7,862 nucleotides of DNA, taken from the NCBI GenBank assembly GCA_014376885.1, contig JACMQR010000019.1, forward strand, positions 1-7,862, written 5' to 3'. This DNA is from Polaromonas sp. Its GTDB lineage: Bacteria; Pseudomonadota; Gammaproteobacteria; Burkholderiales; Burkholderiaceae_C. A model generated the notes under the pieces. It worked only from the letters and a program-made list of their open reading frames with translations, searched no databases and was not told the origin of the DNA. This document shows positions 1 through 5,044 of the stretch, piece by piece (the stretch's first letter is position 1; every line of letters starts with the position of its first letter). The translations under genes were made by a program, and so were the position numbers.

Positions 1-985
1 GGCGCAAATCAAGCGGCAAAAATGGGTTCTCTGGCCGAAATGTGTAGGGATGCACAACCAAGCCGGCCGCATGCGCGTCGGCCACCAGCGTGGTGGGTGT
101 CCCCAGCTGGTTTTGTGCGTTGCGCGGAATCACCAGGCTTTTTTCCGGGCCAATCCCGCTGGCATAGCGGGCCACCTCGCGCAGGCCGGCAGCGCTGGCC
201 AGGTCGGCATAGGTGCGCGGATCGCCGGAGCGGCGAAAGTCTGCCGGCTGGCCGCTGACGGCGATCAACTGCACCAGGCGCACATCGGTCAGCCGGCGCA
301 TTTCCTGCAAGCTGGCCACCTCGAACGACTGGACAAACACCGGCGCCGACCGGCCCCGGTAGCCATTGGCGGCCAGGGCATCGGCCAGGCGCTTTTCCAG
401 CGGCAGGCCGATCGACTTGAAGTAGCCCGGGTGCTTGGTTTCCGGATAGATCGCAATCGTGCGGCCGGTCTCCAGCGATTTGGCCCGGGCCAGGTCCATC
501 ACCGCCTGAAACGTCGGCACGACAAACTGGCCGTCAAACGCGGTATTGGCCGGACGGTTCAGGGGAATGCGCTCCCTGGCGCGCAGCGTCTGCAACTCGG
601 CCAGTGTGAAGTCTTCGGTAAACCAGCCGGTGATGCGGAGGGTGTCGATCAGCCGGGTGGCCTTGCGCGCCGCGAACTCAGGTTTGTCCGCCACGTTGGT
701 GGTACCGGAAATTTCGTTTTCATGCCGCGCCACCAGCACGCCGTCCCGGGTGCTGACGAGGTCGGGCTCAATGGCATCGGCGCCGTCGTCAATCGCTTTG
801 GCATAGGCTTCGAGGGTGTGCTCGGGCCGCAGGGCGCTGGCCCCCCGGCGGCCAATGACCAGCGTGGCCGCAAGCGGCGCAATACCAGCGGCGGGAGCCA
901 GCCAAGCCGCGATGGCGCCGCTTCTGCAGCAGGCCAGGGTGGCCAACGCCAGGACTGCGGCAGCAAGGGAGCATCGAATGGGCAT
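1..985 (-). CDS. glpQ: GlpQ-type glycerophosphodiester phosphodiesterase, 3' end outside window
   Basis: Family role: hydrolysis of glycerophosphodiesters to sn-glycerol 3-phosphate plus an alcohol, usually in the periplasm. The frame is open from an ATG at 983-985 to the left edge (328 codons, no stop); roughly 40-50 C-terminal residues are probably missing compared with related proteins. An AGGA ribosome-binding site lies 6 nt upstream. Residues 1-27 form a signal-like segment (MPIR, then an Ala/Leu core); a lipoprotein cysteine at 19 or 20 is possible but the lipobox is poor. Family motifs run in order: RRGAS (46-50), PEHT (54-57), IEPDLV (72-77), ARHENE (86-91), YPETKHP (180-186) and VVHPYTFRPEN near the end. 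The metal ligands E73, D75 and E182 and the second catalytic histidine H88 are present. The odd point is residue 46: the conserved HRG histidine is Arg (codon CGC at 848-850). The family is certain; activity is in doubt. It is divergent from the NYN gene. Confidence 0.9.
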   Translation of the reverse strand, partial: MPIRCSLAAAVLALATLACCRSGAIAAWLAPAAGIAPLAATLVIGRRGASALRPEHTLEAYAKAIDDGADAIEPDLVSTRDGVLVARHENEISGTTNVADKPEFAARKATRLIDTLRITGWFTEDFTLAELQTLRARERIPLNRPANTAFDGQFVVPTFQAVMDLARAKSLETGRTIAIYPETKHPGYFKSIGLPLEKRLADALAANGYRGRSAPVFVQSFEVASLQEMRRLTDVRLVQLIAVSGQPADFRRSGDPRTYADLASAAGLREVARYASGIGPEKSLVIPRNAQNQLGTPTTLVADAHAAGLVVHPYTFRPENPFLPLDLR

Positions 986-991
986 TGAATT

Positions 992-995
992 TCCT
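992..995 (-). promoter_or_regulatory. Ribosome-binding site of the glpQ-like gene
   Basis: AGGA on the minus strand, 6 nt before the ATG at 983-985. It supports this start codon for a gene whose 3' end is not in the window. Confidence 0.6.
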
Positions 996-1013
996 GGGTG
1001 ACTGAACAGCCGA

Positions 1014-1034
1014 CCGCTGGCGATAAACCAGCGG
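1014..1034. repeat. Perfect 7-bp inverted repeat in the divergent spacer
   Basis: CCGCTGG (1014-1020) and CCAGCGG (1028-1034) are exact reverse complements around a 7-nt AT-rich centre, CGATAAA. The site lies 28 bp upstream of the glpQ-like start codon and about 150 bp upstream of the NYN gene. It could be an operator for a dimeric regulator or a hairpin in the glpQ-like leader. No T-run follows on either side, so it does not look like an intrinsic terminator. No convincing -35/-10 pair was found in the rest of the 986-1182 spacer on either strand; an 8-bp palindrome GTGGCCAC at 1096-1103 is the only other symmetric element noted. Confidence 0.45.
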
Positions 1035-1182
1035 CCGGCGCCTGTCCGCTCCCGCCATGGTAGCGTGGGCAAATGAGCGGGCTCCTGTCTGCCTTGTGGC
1101 CACCTGTAAGCCTGCGGCCCCGCGTCAACCCGCAACCCCGGTAGACTCCAAGGCCGTACATCACCCCCTAACGAGAGCCTTC

Positions 1183-1992
1183 ATGCAGCAGCGCGGTAGC
1201 GACAAAGAACCGTCGGTAGCCCTTTACTGGGATTTTGAAAACCTGCACGCCAGCCTGAGCGAAGCCCGCCAGGAGGGCGCTTACAGCAAGCAGGACAACC
1301 GCTTTCGGGTGCAGGAGCCGCTGGTCGACATCCAGGCGGAGGTCGAGCTGGCGGCGTCGTTCGGCCCGATCGCCATCAACCGGGCGTACTGCAACTGGCA
1401 GTACTTCAGCCGCTACCGCGACGCGTTGCTGCAGTGCGCGGTCGAGCTGATCCAGCTGTTCCCGCCGGGCGGCTCGGCCAAGAACGGCGCCGACATCCGC
1501 CTCTGCCTGGACGCGATGGAAGACATGGGCCGCTTTGCCCATATCGGCACGGTGATCATCGTCGGCGGCGACAGCGACTTCATGCCGCTGTCGCAAAAGG
1601 TCAAGGCCGCCGGCCGCAGCCTGGTGGGTGTCGGCACCCGGCTGTCCACCAACCGCCACTGGGCCAAAAGCTGCCATGAGTTCCGGTACTACGACAGCCT
1701 GCTGGAGGCGCCGCTGGTGCCCGATGCTTTGTCGCCGGCCCCCGGGCCGTCCCCGGGGGCCGGCAGCCAAGCTGCTGTGGACCTTTTTGTGCGCGCTGTT
1801 CGCCTGCTCGCCCAGGCCAAGGGTGACGCCTGGGTCAGCCCGCAGGCCATCTGGCAGATGATCCGGCGGCTCGATCCGACCTTCGATCCGAAGGAGCATG
1901 GCCATGCCAATTTTCCGGCCATGCTGGCGTCTCTGGAGGCGCTGCTGGAAACCCGCAGCGATGGCGCGTCGTCCTTGGTGCGGCTGCGCTGA
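1183..1992 (+). CDS. NYN-domain (PIN-like) putative ribonuclease with C-terminal OST-HTH/LOTUS-like domain
   Basis: 269 residues from the ATG at 1183. The frame stays open back to 1057, but this ATG directly precedes the domain and has a weak GAGAG ribosome-binding site 5 nt upstream. Residues 12-175 match the NYN (LabA/DUF88-like) fold: VALYWDFENL with D17 and N20, NGADIRLCLDAM with D104 and D110, and VGGDSDFMPL with D130 and D132. These are the acidic residues expected of a metal-dependent PIN-type RNase. Residues 181-197 are a Pro/Gly/Ala/Ser linker. Residues 198-269 look like an OST-HTH/LOTUS winged helix (WVSPQAIWQMIRRLDPTFDP, then HANFPAMLASLE), a domain associated with RNA binding. The protein is probably cytoplasmic and acts on RNA; the target is unknown. 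No signal peptide or membrane segment is visible. It appears to be a stand-alone gene, divergent from glpQ and convergent with the ureide unit. Confidence 0.88.
   Translation: MQQRGSDKEPSVALYWDFENLHASLSEARQEGAYSKQDNRFRVQEPLVDIQAEVELAASFGPIAINRAYCNWQYFSRYRDALLQCAVELIQLFPPGGSAKNGADIRLCLDAMEDMGRFAHIGTVIIVGGDSDFMPLSQKVKAAGRSLVGVGTRLSTNRHWAKSCHEFRYYDSLLEAPLVPDALSPAPGPSPGAGSQAAVDLFVRAVRLLAQAKGDAWVSPQAIWQMIRRLDPTFDPKEHGHANFPAMLASLEALLETRSDGASSLVRLR
1734..1764. repeat. Perfect 13-bp GC inverted repeat inside the NYN gene linker
   Basis: GCCGGCCCCCGGG (1734-1746) and CCCGGGGGCCGGC (1752-1764) are exact reverse complements separated by CCGTC. All 26 arm bases are G or C, so the mRNA would form a very stable stem-loop. 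It lies wholly in codons for the Pro/Gly/Ala linker between the NYN and LOTUS-like domains. Confidence 0.8.
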
Positions 1993-1994
1993 AA

Positions 1995-2013
1995 CGCGCC
2001 CCGCCAGGGCGCG
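1995..2013 (+). terminator. Stem-loop just after the NYN gene, possible terminator
   Basis: CGCGCCC (1995-2001) pairs exactly with GGGCGCG (2007-2013) around the 5-nt loop CGCCA, starting 3 nt after the TGA stop of the NYN gene. No T-tract follows, so a classical intrinsic terminator is not supported. A 3'-end stabilising hairpin, or a terminator acting with other factors, remains possible. Confidence 0.4.
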
Positions 2014-2043
2014 CTGGCCGGGACACCGATGGTAAGCCGCCAG

Positions 2044-2106
2044 CCAAACAGCTATAAAAAACATAGCTAAGAACGCTTGCCCAGAAAGCACATACTGCTT
2101 GTTTGG
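2044..2106. repeat. AT-rich nested palindromic element, Comamonadaceae-type interspersed repeat (degenerate)
   Basis: Outer arms CCAAACA (2044-2050) and TGTTTGG (2100-2106) are exact reverse complements. Inside are AGCTAT/ATAGCT (2050-2055 and 2063-2068) around AAAAAAC, then either GCTT/AAGC (2075-2078 and 2086-2089) or AAGCA/TGCTT (2086-2090 and 2096-2100); the last two are mutually exclusive. The AGCTAT-A-run-ATAGCT block followed by a CGCTTG...AAGC block resembles a short intergenic repeat common in Comamonadaceae genomes, recalled rather than searched. Its AT content stands out against the GC-rich surroundings. It sits between two convergent genes, where it might also act as a bidirectional transcription end. 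Confidence 0.6.
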
Positions 2107-2158
2107 TTAAATATTTTGGTTGGGTACCTGCCGGGCATGGCGAACCGGGTCGGGCCCC
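2107..2158. other. Remainder of the convergent spacer, no clear terminator for the minus-strand unit
   Basis: The heptamer TTTGGTT occurs twice, at 2102-2108 (overlapping the palindromic element) and 2115-2121, exactly 13 bp apart, around an AT patch. Between 2122 and the allA stop the sequence returns to GC-rich. No hairpin plus T-run was found for the minus-strand genes, so the palindromic element at 2044-2106 is the best candidate for their transcript end. Confidence 0.3.
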
Positions 2159-2677
2159 TCAAGCCAGCCCGCTGGCGTCGCGGATCCAGATGGGGTGCGC
2201 GGCCAGCGCAAACTCGTCCAGGTTGAGCCCCGGCCCGCCCCGGTCCACCACCAGGAAGTCGGCGGTTTCGTGCAGGGACAGCAGCGGATGGTGCCAGGTG
2301 CCGCGCGCATAGTTGACGCCCTGGCCGGGTCCGGCGAGAAAGCAGCGCAGTCTCTGCAGCTGGGGCGCGCTTTCCCCGGGCGCCACCACCACCAGGTAGG
2401 GCAGCGCAGCCAGCGGCATGAACGCCTGGCTGCCCAGCGGATGGCGCTCGAGCAGGCTCAGGCGCAGCGGAAACCGTCGCGGTTGCGAGCGAAAAATGCT
2501 GATCAGCGTGGTGGCGCCAGGGCCGGCCATGTCAACGCAGGCCAGGTCGTGAAAGCGCTCGGCCTGGCCCTGGTTGATCTGCCAGCGCTGCGCCGCTGCG
2601 CTGGCCTCGATGACATCGCCAAACGGCGCAAACGCCGCGGCGCTCAGGGGTTCGGGAGCCAGGACGGTGTCGTGCAT
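2159..2677 (-). CDS. allA: Ureidoglycolate lyase (AllA family)
   Basis: Family reaction: (S)-ureidoglycolate to glyoxylate plus urea, the last step of ureide (allantoin) breakdown, in the cytoplasm. The 172 residues compare with about 160 for the E. coli enzyme. Family blocks are clear: FAPFGDVIE near the N-terminus (16-24), LLERHPLGSQAFMPL (75-89), GVNYARGTWHHPLLSL (120-135) and DFLVVDRGGPG (140-150). H129 and H130 lie in the conserved cupin-core motif. The ATG follows the stop of the upstream regulator gene by 2 nt (TAG-CC-ATG) and has no strong ribosome-binding site, so translational coupling is likely. It is the last gene of the minus-strand unit. Related enzymes of the cupin superfamily could use another ureido acid, but the match to AllA motifs is strong. 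Confidence 0.92.
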   Translation of the reverse strand: MHDTVLAPEPLSAAAFAPFGDVIEASAAAQRWQINQGQAERFHDLACVDMAGPGATTLISIFRSQPRRFPLRLSLLERHPLGSQAFMPLAALPYLVVVAPGESAPQLQRLRCFLAGPGQGVNYARGTWHHPLLSLHETADFLVVDRGGPGLNLDEFALAAHPIWIRDASGLA

Positions 2678-2679
2678 GG

Positions 2680-3609
2680 CTAGCAGTCCACAGCGTCCAA
2701 GCCGGTGCCGTCTTGTTCAGCGGCGGCCAGGCGCTGCCGGCCGCGCTTGCCAAATGCCACGCCCATGGCCAGCGTTTGCGCCAGGCTCATGGCCGCGCAC
2801 AGCGAGCGAAAGCCCAGCAGCTCGGCATCGTTGACTTCGAGCACCAGGTCGGCGCCCTGGGCGATGGGGCTGAAAATCGAGTTGGTCAGGGCCAGGCGCT
2901 TGACGCCGCGCTGGCTCAGCTGCTGGCAAACCTGCAGGGTGTCGGCGGCATAGGGCGGAAAGCTCACCGCGATCAGCAGGTGGCCGGCGCTGGCAATCGA
3001 CGCCTGCTCGCCGATGCCGCCGCCCAGGCCGTTGATCTGCACCGCCGGGCAGCCGACCCGGTTCAGCGCGTAGGCCAGGTAGGCGGCCACAGCATACGAG
3101 CGGCGCAGCCCGACGACATGCACCAGCGGGGCCTGCTCGATCAGGTCGATGGCCGCCTGCAGCGGCAGGCTGGCGGCGTCGGCGCGCAAATGCTCCAGCG
3201 ACACCATGTTGGCCTGGCTGAAGGCCCGCAGCACCTCGGCCGGGTCGTCCGGATGGTCCAGCGGCTGCTCGCCGCCAAAGTGCCGGATGCGCTCCGGAAA
3301 GCTCGGCTTGCCCGCATGCTGCAGCGGCTCCCGGAACAGCCGCTGCAAATCGCTGTAGCCGTCGCAGCCCAGGAACTGAGCCAGCCGGATGAAGGTTGCG
3401 GCCGCCACCTTGGAGGCGCGCGCCAGCGTGGCCACCGGGTTGAGCGCGACCTCGTTCGGATGGTCCAGCGCGTAGCGCGCGGCGGCGCGCAGGCGCGGCG
3501 TGAGCCGCTCGCTCTCGCGGCCGATCAGCTCGCGCAGCTCGGCCAGGCTGGCCGGCCGGGCGGGCCGGGCAGCGCTGGCCGGGGTTGCGGACGGGGCGGC
3601 TGGTGTCAC
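2680..3609 (-). CDS. RpiR/MurR-type transcriptional regulator (HTH + SIS domain)
   Basis: Predicted DNA-binding regulator, 309 residues from a GTG at 3607-3609. The same frame stays open to a TTG at 3663 (327 residues), with another GTG at 3652-3654; those starts would overlap the hydantoinase 3' end by 23-32 bp. No ATG exists in this region and no start has a clear ribosome-binding site; 3609 is preferred because residues 1-20 are already Ala/Pro-rich low-complexity sequence before the domain. Residues 21-95 form the RpiR helix-turn-helix (LARASKVAAATFIRLAQFLG, then GYSDLQRLF). Residues about 135-265 form a SIS domain (VHVVGLRRSYAVAAYLAYAL; LLIAVSFPPYAADTLQ; LALTNSIFSPIAQGADLVLEV). The usual Gly/Ser phosphate-binding loop of sugar-isomerase SIS domains reads GLRRS here, so the effector may not be a sugar phosphate. 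Embedded between catabolic genes, it probably controls this unit, including itself. Confidence 0.88.
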   Translation of the reverse strand: MTPAAPSATPASAARPARPASLAELRELIGRESERLTPRLRAAARYALDHPNEVALNPVATLARASKVAAATFIRLAQFLGCDGYSDLQRLFREPLQHAGKPSFPERIRHFGGEQPLDHPDDPAEVLRAFSQANMVSLEHLRADAASLPLQAAIDLIEQAPLVHVVGLRRSYAVAAYLAYALNRVGCPAVQINGLGGGIGEQASIASAGHLLIAVSFPPYAADTLQVCQQLSQRGVKRLALTNSIFSPIAQGADLVLEVNDAELLGFRSLCAAMSLAQTLAMGVAFGKRGRQRLAAAEQDGTGLDAVDC

Positions 3610-3631
3610 GGGGCTAAAGGCAAGAGAAGGT

Positions 3632-5044
3632 TCAAAACGCCTGCACGGTACCACGCGGCACAAAGCGCCCCATGCCCTCGCGGCCCAGCCACTGCGCGCC
3701 GTCGACGATCAGCTCGCCGCGCAGGAACACCTTTTTCACCTGGCCGCGCAGCGTGCGCCCTTCGAGGAGCGTGTAGTCGCACTGGCTGTGCAGGTGCTCG
3801 GCATGGATCACCTGGGTGGCCGCCGGGTCGAACAGCACCACGTCGGCATCGCTGCCGACGGCAATCGTGCCCTTTTTCGGGAACAGGCCGAACAATTTTG
3901 CCGGCGTGGTCGAGGTCAGCTGCACAAAGCGGTTCAGCGACAGCTTGCCCTGCATCACGCCGATGTCGAACAGGCTGACCAGCCGGGTTTCGATGCCGGG
4001 TGCGCCGTTGGGGATCTTCGAAAAGTCATGCCGGCCGCTCATCTTCTGGCGCTGGTAGCCCAGGTGGCCTTCCTTCATGCAGAACGGGCAGTGGTCGGTG
4101 GCAATGACCTGCAGGTCGTCGTAGCGCAGCGCGCGCCACAGGTGCTTTTGGTCGTCGCTGGTACGCAGTGGCGGTGTCATCACGTACTTGGCAATCTCGA
4201 CGTCGTCGCTGTTGTAGACCGAATCGTCGAACAAAAGGTAGTGCGGGCAGGTTTCGGCAAACACCGGAATGCCCTCGGCGCGCGCCGTGACGATGTGCTT
4301 GAGCGCCTGGTTCGACGAGACATGCACAAAATAGATCTGCGCCTCGGCCAGCTCGGCCAGCCGGATGCCGCGGTGCGTGGCTTCGCCCTCCAGGATGGCG
4401 GGGCGCGTCAGCGCGTGGTAGCGCGGCGCGGTGTGGCCGGCCTCGAGCGCTTCCCTGATCAAGAGGTCGATGACCGTGCCGTTTTCGGCATGCAGCGCGA
4501 CCATGCCGCCGTCGGCGCCCACCTGGCGCAGCATCTGGAAAATCGCTGCATCGTCGGCCATCATCACGCCGGGGTAGGCCATGAACATCTTGAAGCTGCT
4601 CACGCCTTCGTGCCGCATGGCGTGGCGCACGTCGGCCAGCACCTGCGCGTCGACCCGCGTGACGATGACATGCAGGCTGTAGTCGACGTTCACCTGCGGG
4701 TCGGCCAGGCGCTGCGCCCGCGCAATCGCTTCGAGCGGCGAGTCTTGGGCGGTCTGCAGGGCGAAGTCGACCACCGTCGTGGTGCCGCCGAAAGCCGCCG
4801 CCCGCGTGCCGCTGGCAAAGGTGTCGCAGGTGACGGTCGGGCCGATGATGTTTTGCAGGTGGACATGGGTGTCGACGCCGCCCGGCAGCACATACAGGCC
4901 GCTGGCGTCGATGACCTTCACGCCTTCGCCGACGGCCATGTCTTTCCCGATGGCGTGAATGATGCCGCCTAGCATCAGCACATCGGCGACGTAATCGTCG
5001 GTGGCGGTGATGACGCGGCCGTTGCGGATCAGGGTGGTGCTCAT
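3632..5044 (-). CDS. hydA: Dihydropyrimidinase / D-hydantoinase family cyclic amidohydrolase
   Basis: Family reaction: hydrolytic opening of a dihydropyrimidine or 5-substituted hydantoin ring to an N-carbamoyl (ureido) acid; cytoplasmic, binuclear metal. The 470-residue length is usual. The full metal centre is visible: H60 and H62 in GGVDTHVH, carboxylated lysine K152 in SSFKMFMAYPG, H185 in ALHAENG, H241 in YFVHVSS and D317 in VIATDHCPF. Y157 and the substrate loop STTPAKLFGL are also present. The C-terminal segment returns to the small beta domain (KGTIAVGSDADVVLFDP). The ATG overlaps the upstream aminotransferase stop as ATGA (5041-5044), indicating coupled translation. Dihydropyrimidinase, hydantoinase and allantoinase are hard to tell apart by eye; motif wording favours dihydropyrimidinase/hydantoinase. 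No N-carbamoylase is in the window, while AllA is two genes downstream, which suggests a ureide rather than a pyrimidine substrate (inference). Confidence 0.93.
   Translation of the reverse strand: MSTTLIRNGRVITATDDYVADVLMLGGIIHAIGKDMAVGEGVKVIDASGLYVLPGGVDTHVHLQNIIGPTVTCDTFASGTRAAAFGGTTTVVDFALQTAQDSPLEAIARAQRLADPQVNVDYSLHVIVTRVDAQVLADVRHAMRHEGVSSFKMFMAYPGVMMADDAAIFQMLRQVGADGGMVALHAENGTVIDLLIREALEAGHTAPRYHALTRPAILEGEATHRGIRLAELAEAQIYFVHVSSNQALKHIVTARAEGIPVFAETCPHYLLFDDSVYNSDDVEIAKYVMTPPLRTSDDQKHLWRALRYDDLQVIATDHCPFCMKEGHLGYQRQKMSGRHDFSKIPNGAPGIETRLVSLFDIGVMQGKLSLNRFVQLTSTTPAKLFGLFPKKGTIAVGSDADVVLFDPAATQVIHAEHLHSQCDYTLLEGRTLRGQVKKVFLRGELIVDGAQWLGREGMGRFVPRGTVQAF

Noticed and set aside
50..988. 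A 312-codon plus-strand frame opposite the phosphodiesterase gene
   Set aside because: Antisense shadow; the minus strand in this span has clear GDPD family motifs and a ribosome-binding site.
1057..1182. N-terminal extension of the NYN protein by 42 residues
   Set aside because: The extension is Pro/Ala-rich and does not belong to the fold, and the ATG at 1183 starts just before the domain.
986..1182. Sigma-70 promoters for the divergent pair, for example the TAGACT hexamer at 1142-1147
   Set aside because: No acceptable -35 hexamer at 16-18 bp spacing could be found, so a promoter call would be guesswork.
1168..2091. A 307-codon minus-strand frame opposite the NYN gene
   Set aside because: Antisense shadow without domains; it also runs through the intergenic stem-loop and palindromic element.
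2107..2158. Intrinsic terminator for the minus-strand unit just after allA
   Set aside because: Only short 4-bp pairings are possible and no T-run follows on the minus strand.
3500..4972. A long open frame (490 codons) on the plus strand opposite the regulator and hydantoinase genes
   Set aside because: It mirrors the hydantoinase codon pattern in GC-rich DNA. Its translation is rich in His, Arg, Ala and Val with no recognisable domain, while the opposite strand has a full catalytic motif set.
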